Source: Nocardioides sp. SYSU D00065 (lineage in GTDB: Bacteria; Actinomycetota; Actinomycetes; Propionibacteriales; Nocardioidaceae). Taken from it: 64,000 bases of DNA. Shown piece by piece: positions 52,523 through 63,356 of the stretch (within the stretch, counting starts at the first letter, position 1; each line of letters opens with the position of its first letter). The translations under genes were made by a program, and so were the position numbers. Where the stretch lies: assembly GCF_017916425.1 (NCBI RefSeq), contig NZ_JAFMSX010000003.1, positions 186,001 to 250,000 of the forward strand. Direction: 5' to 3'. A model generated the notes under the pieces. It had not been told where the DNA came from and searched no databases. It saw only the letters and a list, made by a program, of their open reading frames with translations.

Positions 52523-53584
52523 ATGTCCTTGGGAGCGCTAGCCGCACGCCGCCCCACCAGGGCGGGGATCGCCGGGCTCCTGGCCCTGACGGTCGTCTTC
52601 ACGGTCGGCTTCGCCTGGTCGAAGTGGGTGCCGTACTGGGACCGCACGCTCGCGCTCGACGCGGTCCCGGCGTGGCCGTCGCCGCCCATCTTCGACGCCG
52701 CCGGCGACGTCCCGTCGCTGCGGGGGACGTGGGACTTCACGGTCGCCTACCTGGACGCGGTGTGGCGCGCAGTCCTGGTCGGCCTGCTCGTGGCGGCGGC
52801 CGTGGACGCGCTGGTGCCCCGGGGATGGGTGACGCGGGTGCTCAACCGTCGGTCCCCGGTCGGCCAGGCCGCGGCGGGTGGTGCCGCCTCGCTGCCGTCG
52901 ATGATGTGCAGCTGCTGCACGGCTCCGGTGGCGGTCAGCCTGCGCCGCAGCGGCGTGTCGACCAGTGCGGCCCTGGCGTACTGGGTGGGCAATCCGCTCC
53001 TCAACCCCGCCGTCCTGGTCTTCCTCGCCTTCGTGCTGCCCGCCGAGTACGTCGCGACCCGCTTCCTGGTCGGGCTCGCCGTGGTCGTCGGGGCGAGCGC
53101 CGTCATCGGGCGGCCGCTCGACCGCCGCGCAGGGGGCGCCGTCGTCGCCGCGCCTCCGGTCGAGGAGCCGGCGGGCCTCGGCGAGCTGCCCGCGCGCTAC
53201 GTCCGCTCCCTCGCGCGCTTCGTCCTCGTGCTGGTGCCGGAGTACGTCGCGCTCGTGTTCGTGCTGGGCCTGATCAGCCCCTGGCTCACCGACTTCGCCG
53301 ACGTGGAGGCCGCACTCGGAGTCGCCGCCGTGCTGGTCGTGGCGGCGCTGGGTACCCTGCTGGTCATCCCGACCGGTGGCGAGATCCCGGTCGTCGCCGC
53401 GCTGCTCGCCGTCGGCGCTGGTGCCGGCACGACCGGTGCCCTGCTCGTCACGCTGCCGGCACTGAGCGTGCCGTCGGTCGTCATGGTCGGCCGCGCGATG
53501 GGCTGGCGGGCGACGTGGGCGATGACGGCCGCGGTCGTGCTGGGCGGGGTGGCCGCCGGGCTGCTGCTGGCCGCCGCGTCTTGA
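52523..53584 (+). CDS. permease of the DUF318/YraQ type
   Basis: 353 aa, eight to ten helices in two halves. LPSMMCSCCTAPVAVSLRRSGVSTSAALAYWVGNPLLNPAVL carries the Cys-Cys-Thr-x-Pro motif of DUF318 (UPF0718) permeases; relatives include arsenical exporters such as ArsP. The substrate is unknown; no arsenic gene is nearby. A 12-bp near-tandem sequence (ATCCCGACGG..) occurs 50-80 bp upstream. Confidence 0.8.
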   Translation: MSLGALAARRPTRAGIAGLLALTVVFTVGFAWSKWVPYWDRTLALDAVPAWPSPPIFDAAGDVPSLRGTWDFTVAYLDAVWRAVLVGLLVAAAVDALVPRGWVTRVLNRRSPVGQAAAGGAASLPSMMCSCCTAPVAVSLRRSGVSTSAALAYWVGNPLLNPAVLVFLAFVLPAEYVATRFLVGLAVVVGASAVIGRPLDRRAGGAVVAAPPVEEPAGLGELPARYVRSLARFVLVLVPEYVALVFVLGLISPWLTDFADVEAALGVAAVLVVAALGTLLVIPTGGEIPVVAALLAVGAGAGTTGALLVTLPALSVPSVVMVGRAMGWRATWAMTAAVVLGGVAAGLLLAAAS

Positions 53585-53644
53585 GCGAGCAGCGGTCCGC
53601 GCCGGACCGTCCGTGAGGTCCGCGCCACACCCGCGGCAAGAGCC

Positions 53645-53672
53645 CGTCAACGGGCGCTAAGACCGCGTCAAG
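53645..53672 (+). promoter_or_regulatory. phased direct repeats upstream of kdp
   Basis: CGTCAAC (53645), CGCTAAG (53655) and CGTCAAG (53666) lie 10-11 bp apart. OmpR/PhoB-class regulators such as KdpE bind direct repeats with this spacing, so this is a candidate KdpE site. Assignment is inference. Confidence 0.4.
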
Positions 53673-53711
53673 GACGGTCGCGGACCGCATCCCCGGGCCT
53701 TCGATGGACGC

Positions 53712-53804
53712 ATGAGCCTCTTCAGCGTCCTGCTCGTGGTCGCGGTGGTCGTGGTCGCCCTCTACGTCCTGGCCGCGCTCGTCGTCCCGGAGCGGTTCGA
53801 GTGA
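53712..53804 (+). CDS. kdpF: KdpF small membrane subunit
   Basis: 30-residue single-helix peptide: MSLFSVLLVVAVVVVALYVL then [10 protein letters not shown]. Length, position and the terminal PERF match KdpF, which stabilises the KdpFABC potassium pump. Its stop overlaps the kdpA GTG start (GTGA). It begins the operon. Confidence 0.9.
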   Translation: MSLFSVLLVVAVVVVALYVLAALVVPERFE

Positions 53805-55455
53805 GCGACACCGCCGGCGGCCTGCTCTCCCTCGCCGCCCTCCTCGCCCTCCTCGCCGCCGCCTACGTCCCGCTCGGCGACCACATGGCGCGGGTCTTCA
53901 CCAGCACCCGGCACCTGCGCGCGGAGCGCGCGGTCTACCGCCTCACCGGCGTCGACCCCGACGCCGAGCAGGGTGCCCGGTCCTACGCGACCAGCGTCGT
54001 CGGCTTCAGCGCGGTGGGGGTGGCCGTCCTCGTCGGCCTGCTGATGGCGCAGGCGGCCCTGCCCCTGCACCGCGACCTGCCGGGCGTGCCGTTCTGGATG
54101 TCGGTCAACACGGCCGTCTCGTTCGTCACGAACACCAACTGGCAGTCCTACGCCGGTGAGTCGACGCTCGGGTTCACCGCGCAGATGGCCGGACTGGCCG
54201 TGCAGAACTTCCTGTCCGCCGCGGTAGGCCTCGCCGTCGCGGTGGCGCTCGTGCGCGGTTTCGTCCGCTCGCGCAGCGGCACCCTCGGCAACTTCTGGGT
54301 CGACCTGACCCGCGGCACGATCCGGATCCTGCTGCCGCTGTCGCTGGCCGCGGCGCTGCTGCTGGTGGCCGGCGGCGTCGTGCAGAGCTTCGCCGACTCG
54401 ACCATCAGCACCCTGGCGGGCCACCCGCAGGTGCTGACCGGCGGGCCGGTGGCCAGCCAGGAGGCGATCAAGCTCCTCGGCAACAACGGCGGCGGCTTCT
54501 TCAACGCCAACTCCGCGCACCCGCTCGAGAACCCCACCGCGCTGACGAACCTCCTCCAGGTCTTCCTCATCCTGGTGCTCCCCGTGTCGCTCACCCGGAC
54601 CCTCGGCACGATGCTCGGCGCCCGTCGTCAGGGCCTGGCCGTGCTCGGCGTCATGACCCTGCTGTGGACGGTCTCCCTGGTCGTGACCACATGCGCGGAG
54701 GTCGGCGGACACTCGGCGGCGGCGCGGGCCGCGGGCGCCGCCATGGAGGGCAAGGAGACGCGATTCGGCGAGTGGGCCTCGGCGCTGTTCGCCGTCGCCA
54801 CCACCGGTACGTCGACCGGCGCGGTCAACGCCTCCCACGACTCGCTCACCCCCGCCGGCGGCGGCGCCGTGCTCGCCAACATGATGCTCGGCGAGGTCGC
54901 ACCCGGCGGCGTGGGCGCCGGTGTCTACGGCATCCTCGTGATGGCCATCCTCACGGTGTTCGTCGCCGGGCTCATGGTCGGGCGCACCCCCGAGCTGCTC
55001 GGGAAGAAGATCAATGCCGCCCAGATGACGTACGTCGCGCTCTACACGCTGACGACGCCCGTCCTCGTGCTCGTCGGCACCGGCACGGCGATCGCCCGCG
55101 ACGACACCGCCGGCGCGCTGGGCAACCCGGGCGGTCACGGGTTCTCGGAGGTCCTGTACGCCTACACGTCGGCCGCCAACAACAACGGCAGCGCGTTCGG
55201 CGGGCTGACCGTGACGTCGGACTTCTTCCAGGTGAGCCTGGCCCTGGCGATGCTGCTCGGCCGGCTCGTGCCGATCGTCCTGGTGCTGCTGCTCGCGGGC
55301 TCGCTCGCGCGGCAGGGCACGGTGCCGCGCACCAGCGGCACGCTCCCCACCCACACCCCCCTCTTCGCAGCGATGCTGGTCGGCGTCATCGTGGTGATGA
55401 CCGGCCTCACCTACTTCCCCGCGCTCGCCCTCGGACCGATTGCTGAGGCCCTGTC

Positions 55456-55459
<4 letters not shown>
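53801..55459 (+). CDS. kdpA: potassium-transporting ATPase subunit KdpA
   Basis: 552 aa, the K+-selective channel-like subunit with ten helices. The four selectivity regions are visible: [57 protein letters not shown] and [18 protein letters not shown]. Works with KdpB for high-affinity K+ uptake. GTG start inside the kdpF stop; its own stop overlaps kdpB (ATGA). Confidence 0.97.
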
Positions 55460-57474
<2,015 letters not shown>

Positions 57475-57487
57475 AAGGGCTGACCCC

Positions 57488-58087
57488 GTGACCACCCTCC
57501 TCACCGACCTCGCCCGCCAGTCCCTGGCCGCGCTGCGCCTCCTGCTCGTGATGACCGTGCTGCTCGGCATCGGCTACCCCGTGGCCGTGTGGGGCGCCGG
57601 TCAGGCGTTCGGGGAGCGCGCCGCCGGTCAGCCGGTCCGCCTCGACGGCGAGGTGGTCGGCTCCCGTCTGCTCGGCCAGCACTTCGAGGGCGAGAAGTGG
57701 TTCCACGGCCGTCCCTCGCCCCAGGCGTACGACGCGCTCGCCTCGGCGCCCAGCAACCTCGGCCCCAGCAACCCCGAGCTGCTCGCCGCCATCGAGCAGC
57801 GACGCGCCGAGGTGGCGCAGCGCGAGGGCGTGCCGGCGGCCGAGGTGCCGGCCGACGCCCTGACGGGCTCCGGGTCCGGGCTCGACCCGCACATCTCGCC
57901 GGCGTACGCCCGACTGCAGGTCCCGCGCGTCGCGGCGGCCAACGGTCTGGGCACCGATGAGGTCGAGCGGCTGGTCGCCGCGCACACCGTCGGCCGCGCG
58001 CTCGGATTCCTGGGCGAGCCGGGGGTCGACGTCCTCGGGCTCAACCTCGCGCTGGTGCACGCCACGGGCGGCACCGGGGGAGACTGA
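57488..58087 (+). CDS. kdpC: potassium-transporting ATPase subunit KdpC
   Basis: 199 aa. One N-terminal helix (LLLVMTVLLGIGYPVAVWGAGQ), then GSRLLGQHFEGEKWFHGRPS, LGPSNPELL and GSGLDPHISPAYARLQVPRVA, the KdpC pattern. It supports assembly and raises ATP affinity of KdpB. AAAGG precedes the GTG start. The C-terminus reads LGFLGEPGVDVLGLNLAL. Confidence 0.95.
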   Translation: MTTLLTDLARQSLAALRLLLVMTVLLGIGYPVAVWGAGQAFGERAAGQPVRLDGEVVGSRLLGQHFEGEKWFHGRPSPQAYDALASAPSNLGPSNPELLAAIEQRRAEVAQREGVPAAEVPADALTGSGSGLDPHISPAYARLQVPRVAAANGLGTDEVERLVAAHTVGRALGFLGEPGVDVLGLNLALVHATGGTGGD

Positions 58088-58091
58088 GCGC

Positions 58092-60602
58092 ATGGATCGC
58101 GGACGTCTGCGCGTCTACCTCGGCGCAGCGCCCGGGGTGGGCAAGACCTACGCCATGCTCGACGAGGGCCACCGCCGGCTCGAGCGGGGGACCGACGTCG
58201 TCGTCGGCTACGTCGAGACGCACGGGCGTCCGCGCACGTCGCGGCTTCTCGACGGGCTGGAGGTCGTCCCGCGGCGCCGCATCGACTACCGCGGCACGAC
58301 CCACGAGGAGATGGATCTCGAGGCGATCCTCGAGCGGAGTCCGGGCGTGGTGCTGGTCGACGAGCTCGCCCACACCAACGTGCCGGGCAGCACCCATGCC
58401 AAGCGGTGGCAGGACGTCGAGGCGCTGCGCGAGGCGGGCATCGAGGTCGTCACGACGGTCAACATCCAGCACCTCGAGTCGCTGAACGACGTGACCGAGG
58501 CGATCACGGGCGTGCGCCAGCGCGAGACCGTGCCCGACCACGTGGTGCGCTCGGCCGACCAGGTCGAGCTGGTCGACATGAGCCCGCAGTCGCTGCGCAG
58601 GCGGATGGCGCACGGCAACGTCTACGCCCCGGATCGCGTCGACGCCGCCCTGTCTCACTACTTCCGCGAGGGAAACCTCGCTGCGTTGCGGGAGCTGGCG
58701 CTGCTGTGGCTGGCCGACCGGGTCGACGAGGGGCTGGGCCGCTACCGCGACCAGCACGCGATCGAGTCCACCTGGCCCGCACGCGAGCGCATCGTCGTAC
58801 CGGTCAGCGGCGGACCGGAGTCGGCGACATTGATGCGACGGGCGGCGCGGATCGCGGATCGGCGCTCTGGCGGCGAGTGGCAGGCCCTGTACGTCACCCG
58901 CCAGGACGGGCTGCGCGGCATCGCACCCGCCGACCTGGGCAGCCTCGCCGCCAAGGCCGAGGAGCTCGGCGGCACCTTCCACACGGTCGTCGGCGACGAT
59001 CCCGCTGCGGCCATCCTGGCCTTCGCGCGGGCGGAGAACGCCTCGCAGCTGGTCATCGGCGCGAGCCGTCGCGGGCGGGTCTCGACCTTGCTGCGACCGG
59101 GTGTGGGGGAGCGGGTGGTCGCCGGGTCGGGCGAGGTCGACGTGCACATCGTCTCCCACGACCACGCCCGCGGGCGCGCGTCGGACCGCCCGCCGCCCGC
59201 CGCCCTCGGAGCGCGCCGGCGCCTGGCGGGCCTCGTCTTCGGCGTGCTCGTGCCGGTGGGGCTCAGCGCGCTGCTCCACGCCACCCGCGGCCTGCACGGC
59301 CTGCCGATCGAGGCGATGTCGCTGATGCTCGTCGTGGTCGCGACCGCGCTCCTCGGCGGGCTGGCCCCCGCGGTCGTCTCAGCGCTGGCCAGTGCGCTGC
59401 TGCTGAACTACCTGTTCACCCCGCCCCTCTACACGCTGACCGTCGCCGAGCCCGAGAACGTCCTGACCATCGTGATCTTCGCGGCGGTCGGGATCGCGGT
59501 CGCGTCGGTCGTCGACAACGCCGCACGGCGCACGGCCGAGGCGCGCGCCGCGCGCGCGGAGGCCGACGCCCTGACCGTGCTCGCGCACACCCTGCTCAGC
59601 TCGAGCGACGACCTGTCCGGCCTGCTCTCGTCGGCCTGCCGCCTCTTCGGGGCCGACGGCGCGGCCGTGCTGCGGAGGGACGAGGGGGGCGGCGAGACCG
59701 TGGTGGCGCAGTGCGGGCACCCGCCCACCTCGGTCGAGCGCGCCGACATGGCGGCCGCCGTCGACGAGCGCAGCAGCCTCGTCCTCGCCGGTGCCGCCCT
59801 GCCCGCCACCCGGCGCGGCCTGCTCAACGCGTACGCCGCCTACGCCAAGGTCATGGAGGAGCGCCGGCGCGCGACCCGGGCCGAGGTCGAGCGGCTCCGG
59901 CTGGCCGAGGTCGACCGCACCCGCACGGCCCTGCTCGCGGCGGTGTCGCACGACCTGCGCAACCCGCTGGCCGCGGTCAAGGTCGCCGTCGCCAGCCTGC
60001 GCAGCACCGACGTGACGTGGTCGGCCGAGGACGAGGCCGAGCTGCTGCGCACGATCGAGGAGCAGGCCGACCGGCTCACCGCCCTGGTCACGAACCTGCT
60101 CGACATGAGCCGCATCAGCACCGGCTCGATCAGCGCCGCCGTCACCGAGGTGGCCCTGGCCGAAGCCGTACGCCGGAGCATCTCGCCCCTCGCCGGCGGC
60201 GAGCGGATCGAGGTGGCCGTCGCCCCGGACGTGCTGGTGCTCGCCGACGCGGGGCTCCTGGACCGGGTGCTCGCCAACATCTGCGAGAACGCGCTCAAGT
60301 ACACACCGGCCTCGGCGACGGTGCGCGTGGACGCGAGCGTCGGCACGGCCCGCGTCGTCGTACGCATCGCGGACTCCGGCCCGGGGGTCCCGCGAGGCGA
60401 CCAGGAACGGCTCTTCGCCCCCTTCCAGCGGCTCGGCGACGTACCGCAGCAGGACGGGGTCGGGCTCGGTCTCGCCGTGGCGCACGGGCTCACCGAGGCG
60501 ATGGGTGGCACCATCACGACCGAGGACACCCCCGGCGGCGGCCTGACGTTCGTGCTGGAGCTGCCCGCCCCGACCCCGCCCAGCACCGAGGAGGCGCCGT
60601 GA
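58092..60602 (+). CDS. kdpD: sensor histidine kinase KdpD
   Basis: 836 aa. N-terminal KdpD domain with Walker A GAAPGVGKT and VDELAHTNVPGSTHAKRWQDVE, a universal-stress-protein domain (about 235-360), four transmembrane helices (about 380-480), a GAF-like region and a histidine kinase core with His620 in VSHDLRNPLAAVK and N/G boxes (CENALKY, DSGPGVP, GVGLGLAVAHG). It senses K+ limitation and phosphorylates KdpE. Confidence 0.96.
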   Translation: MDRGRLRVYLGAAPGVGKTYAMLDEGHRRLERGTDVVVGYVETHGRPRTSRLLDGLEVVPRRRIDYRGTTHEEMDLEAILERSPGVVLVDELAHTNVPGSTHAKRWQDVEALREAGIEVVTTVNIQHLESLNDVTEAITGVRQRETVPDHVVRSADQVELVDMSPQSLRRRMAHGNVYAPDRVDAALSHYFREGNLAALRELALLWLADRVDEGLGRYRDQHAIESTWPARERIVVPVSGGPESATLMRRAARIADRRSGGEWQALYVTRQDGLRGIAPADLGSLAAKAEELGGTFHTVVGDDPAAAILAFARAENASQLVIGASRRGRVSTLLRPGVGERVVAGSGEVDVHIVSHDHARGRASDRPPPAALGARRRLAGLVFGVLVPVGLSALLHATRGLHGLPIEAMSLMLVVVATALLGGLAPAVVSALASALLLNYLFTPPLYTLTVAEPENVLTIVIFAAVGIAVASVVDNAARRTAEARAARAEADALTVLAHTLLSSSDDLSGLLSSACRLFGADGAAVLRRDEGGGETVVAQCGHPPTSVERADMAAAVDERSSLVLAGAALPATRRGLLNAYAAYAKVMEERRRATRAEVERLRLAEVDRTRTALLAAVSHDLRNPLAAVKVAVASLRSTDVTWSAEDEAELLRTIEEQADRLTALVTNLLDMSRISTGSISAAVTEVALAEAVRRSISPLAGGERIEVAVAPDVLVLADAGLLDRVLANICENALKYTPASATVRVDASVGTARVVVRIADSGPGVPRGDQERLFAPFQRLGDVPQQDGVGLGLAVAHGLTEAMGGTITTEDTPGGGLTFVLELPAPTPPSTEEAP

Positions 60603-61276
60603 CGTTCGTGCTGGTCGTCGACGACGACCCCGCGATGCGGCGCACGCTCTCGATCAACCTGCGGGCCCGCGACTACGACGTGGAGACGGCCGGCGACGGT
60701 CGCTCGGCGCTGCAGATCGTCGACGAGCGGATGCCCGACGTGGTCCTGCTGGACCTCGGGCTGCCCGACCTCGACGGCGTCGCGGTGCTCCGCCGGCTGC
60801 GGTCCTTCACGCAGGTCCCGGTCATCGTGGTCTCCGCGCGCACGGAGTCCGACGACAAGGTGGAGGCGCTCGACCTCGGTGCCGACGACTACGTCACGAA
60901 GCCGTTCTCTATCGAGGAGCTGCTGGCCCGGGTGCGCGCCGCCTCGCGCCGCGTCGGTCGCGAGGAGCCGGACGTCGTGGTGGAGGTGGCGGGCCTGCGC
61001 CTGGACCTCGCCGACGGCCGGGCGACCCGCGACGGCGTCGAGGTGCACCTCACGCCGACCGAGTGGCGGATCGTCGACGTGCTCGCGCGCCAGCGCGGGC
61101 GGCTGGTGCGGCAGAGCGCGCTGCTGACCTCGGTGTGGGGCCCGGGCTACGACACGCAGACGAACTACCTGCGGGTCCACATGGCCAGCATCCGCCGCAA
61201 GCTCGAGGTGGACCCCAGCCGCCCGACGGTGTTCCTCACCGAGCCGGGGATGGGCTACCGCCTCGTCGTCGGGTGA
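60599..61276 (+). CDS. kdpE: response regulator KdpE
   Basis: 225 aa, OmpR/PhoB class. Receiver with Asp8, Asp9 and the phosphoacceptor Asp52 (VVLLDLGLPD), Lys in DDYVTKPFS, and a C-terminal winged helix (HLTPTEWRIVDVLARQRGRL, TNYLRVHMASIRRKLE). It activates the kdp promoter when phosphorylated by KdpD. The GTG overlaps the kdpD stop (GTGA), so the pair is coupled. Confidence 0.96.
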   Translation: MTFVLVVDDDPAMRRTLSINLRARDYDVETAGDGRSALQIVDERMPDVVLLDLGLPDLDGVAVLRRLRSFTQVPVIVVSARTESDDKVEALDLGADDYVTKPFSIEELLARVRAASRRVGREEPDVVVEVAGLRLDLADGRATRDGVEVHLTPTEWRIVDVLARQRGRLVRQSALLTSVWGPGYDTQTNYLRVHMASIRRKLEVDPSRPTVFLTEPGMGYRLVVG

Positions 61277-61302
61277 GCGCGCCGTCCCACGCGCCCGTCG
61301 TT

Positions 61303-61578
61303 CATCAAGGTATGTCGCTGGATGGGCACTTCCCCCGTGGAGTTGACCGCGGGAAGTGCCCGTTCGGCTGGGGAACTGCTGGGCCGTCGCGGGAGGTGAC
61401 GGTCCATCCGGGGGAGTGCCGGTCCGCCTAGGGGACCGTCGTCTGTACATCAAGGGATGTCGGTGGGTGGGCACTTCCCCCGTGGAGCTGACCGCGGGAA
61501 GTGCCCGTCCGGCTGGGGAACTGCTGAGACGTCGTCTGTCCATCAAGGGATCTCGCTCGACCGGCACTTCCCCGGCCA
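61303..61578 (+). repeat. 87-bp hairpin repeat array after kdpE
   Basis: Unit 1 (61303-61389) and unit 2 (61448-61534) are direct repeats with 80 of 87 bases alike; a truncated third copy starts at 61541, and an inverted partial copy lies between units 1 and 2. Each full unit forms an 11-bp hairpin GGGCACTTCCC/GGGAAGTGCCC (61324-61334 with 61351-61361; 61469-61479 with 61496-61506). The 385-bp gap 61277-61661 contains no gene I can support. Confidence 0.8.
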
Positions 61579-61647
61579 GCCGACCCCGGCACCCGCGCCC
61601 GGCGAGCCGACCCCGGCACACGCGCCCGGCCAGCCGGACCCGGGCGC
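61572..61647 (+). repeat. 27-bp tandem repeat, 2.8 copies
   Basis: Units at 61572-61598, 61599-61625 and a partial one at 61626-61647, each beginning CCGGCCAGCC or CCGGCGAGCC. It ends just before the stop of the convergent PAP2 gene. Confidence 0.8.
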
Positions 61648-61661
61648 GCGGCGGTCGGACC

Positions 61662-63236
61662 TCAGCGCGGGACGCGTACGAGCAGCCGCCCGTGCACGCA
61701 CTCCATCCACAGCTCGCGGCCGACGCCGATCGAGTCGCCGTCGAGCTGGCGGGGAGTGTCGGCCGAGGCCTTGATCCGCACGCGCGCGCCCGTACGCCGG
61801 TCGATGAGCTCGTCGACGGTCGGGCTCCTGCGCAGCACCCGTACGGCGAGGGGGATCCACGACAGGAACTTCTTCGGGTGCAGGATCACCACGTCGAGCA
61901 GGCCGTCGTCGATCGCCGCGTCCGGCAGCAGCGGCATGCCGGCCTGCAGGGAGCCGACGTTGCCGACCACGACGGTGCGAGCCCGGTGCACGGTCGGCTC
62001 GTCGTCGTCGATCTGGATCTCGACCTTCATGGGCGGGAACATCAGCGACCGCAGCCCGGACAGGACGTAGGCGACCCAGCCGATCTTCTTCTTGATGTCC
62101 TCGTTGACGCCCTCCATGATCGCGGCGTCGAAGCCCATGCCGGCCATCACCATGAAGTGGGTGTCCTCGATGCCGTCCCCGCCGACGTCGACGAGGTCGA
62201 TGGCGCGGTCCTGGCCGTTGAGCGCGACGTCGATCGCCGAGCGCAGGTAGAGCGGGATGCCGAGGTTGCGCGCCAGCAGGTTGCCGGTGCCGGCCGGGAT
62301 GATGCCGACCGGGATGCCGGTGCCGGCGAGCTCGGCGCAGACCTCGCGGACCGTGCCGTCCCCGCCGCACACCATCACCAGGTCGGCGCCCGCGACGGCG
62401 GCGCGCTCGGCCATCCCGGTGCCGGGATCCTCGACGGTCGTGTACTGCCAGGTGGGCTCGGACCAGCCGGACTCCCTGGCCATCGAGGCGACGATGGAGC
62501 GGAACTGGCCGACGTCCTCGACCTTGACCGGGTTGAGGATCACCGCGAGGCGGCGCTGCGAGGCGTACACCTGCGGCAGCGGGTCGGCCTTGGCGGCGAT
62601 CGACCGGGGGCGCGGGTCGATCAGGGCGAGCGTGACCAGGAAGATGCCGACGCCCAGCAGCGAGCCGGCGATCACGTCGCTGGGGAAGTGCCGGCCGAGC
62701 AGCACCCGGTCGACGCAGACCAGCAGCCACCAGGCCACGACGACCGCGATCCCGGTGCGGCGCAGGTTGGTGCGCCGCACGAAGAGCACGAGCAGCATCA
62801 CCAGGATCGCGCCGAACGCAGCGGTCGACGAGGCGTGCCCGGAGGGGAAGCTGAAGCTCTCGTGCAGCCCCAGCGTGTCCTGCCAGGTCGGCCGGTCGCG
62901 GCCCAGCCACACCTTGAGGCCGGAGGTCGCGGCCGACGTCGCGACCATGACGACGACCGCGAGCACTGCCGCCCACCGCTGGCGTCGTACGACGAGCGCG
63001 AGCGCGAGCAGCACGGTGAGGACCGTCATCCCGATCGTGCCGAAGCTGACCTCGATCACGCGCAGCACGTCGACCAGCAGCGAGGAGTCGTCCGCCCAGT
63101 CCTCCAGGCGCCGCCCGTTGACGTCGAACGCGTCGAGGGGCGACCGGTCGCGCGTCACCAGGAAGCCCAGGACGCCGAGGAGCACGGCAGCGACGCCGGC
63201 CGAGGCGAGGCTGCGGGTGCGGGAGGCGGGGGTCAC
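61662..63236 (-). CDS. bifunctional PAP2 phosphatase / diacylglycerol kinase-type protein
   Basis: 524 aa. The N-terminal half is a membrane PAP2 domain with KVWLGRDRPTW, FSFPSGHASS and RHFPSDVIAGSLLG as the three phosphatase motifs. The C-terminal half is a lipid kinase of the DAGK/YegS type (VILNPVK, VCGGDGTVREV, PAGTGNLLARNLGI, DGLLDVVIL). It probably recycles or phosphorylates membrane lipids. The GTG at 63236 is preferred; upstream in-frame sequence is basic and not domain-like. Confidence 0.88.
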   Translation of the reverse strand: MTPASRTRSLASAGVAAVLLGVLGFLVTRDRSPLDAFDVNGRRLEDWADDSSLLVDVLRVIEVSFGTIGMTVLTVLLALALVVRRQRWAAVLAVVVMVATSAATSGLKVWLGRDRPTWQDTLGLHESFSFPSGHASSTAAFGAILVMLLVLFVRRTNLRRTGIAVVVAWWLLVCVDRVLLGRHFPSDVIAGSLLGVGIFLVTLALIDPRPRSIAAKADPLPQVYASQRRLAVILNPVKVEDVGQFRSIVASMARESGWSEPTWQYTTVEDPGTGMAERAAVAGADLVMVCGGDGTVREVCAELAGTGIPVGIIPAGTGNLLARNLGIPLYLRSAIDVALNGQDRAIDLVDVGGDGIEDTHFMVMAGMGFDAAIMEGVNEDIKKKIGWVAYVLSGLRSLMFPPMKVEIQIDDDEPTVHRARTVVVGNVGSLQAGMPLLPDAAIDDGLLDVVILHPKKFLSWIPLAVRVLRRSPTVDELIDRRTGARVRIKASADTPRQLDGDSIGVGRELWMECVHGRLLVRVPR

Positions 63237-63259
63237 CCGCGAAGTATGCCCAAACCTGC

Positions 63260-63290
63260 TTGTTTTCCCCGAGCCAGCGGCGGCTACCCT
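63260..63290 (+). promoter_or_regulatory. candidate promoter of serS
   Basis: TTGTTT (63260-63265), 19-bp spacer, TACCCT (63285-63290). The -10 ends 6 nt before GTG 63297, not before serS itself. Confidence 0.5.
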
Positions 63291-63296
63291 CCCTGT

Positions 63297-63356
63297 GTGA
63301 CCGCACCCCACGACGAGCCTCGCGTCGCTCCTCGCACCGCAGGGAGCCGGCGTTGA
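63297..63356 (+). CDS. possible leaderless leader peptide of serS
   Basis: 19 codons from GTG: MTAPHDEPRVAPRTAGSRR, rich in Arg and Pro, with a single Ser. It starts 6 nt after a -10 box and its TGA overlaps the serS TTG (TTGA), so ribosomes ending here could restart on serS. Not recognised in any family; may be a translational coupler or chance. Confidence 0.4.
   Translation: MTAPHDEPRVAPRTAGSRR

Noticed and set aside
61303..61647. CRISPR array
   Set aside because: Repeats are long, hairpin-forming and unequal in spacing, without unique spacers or cas genes.
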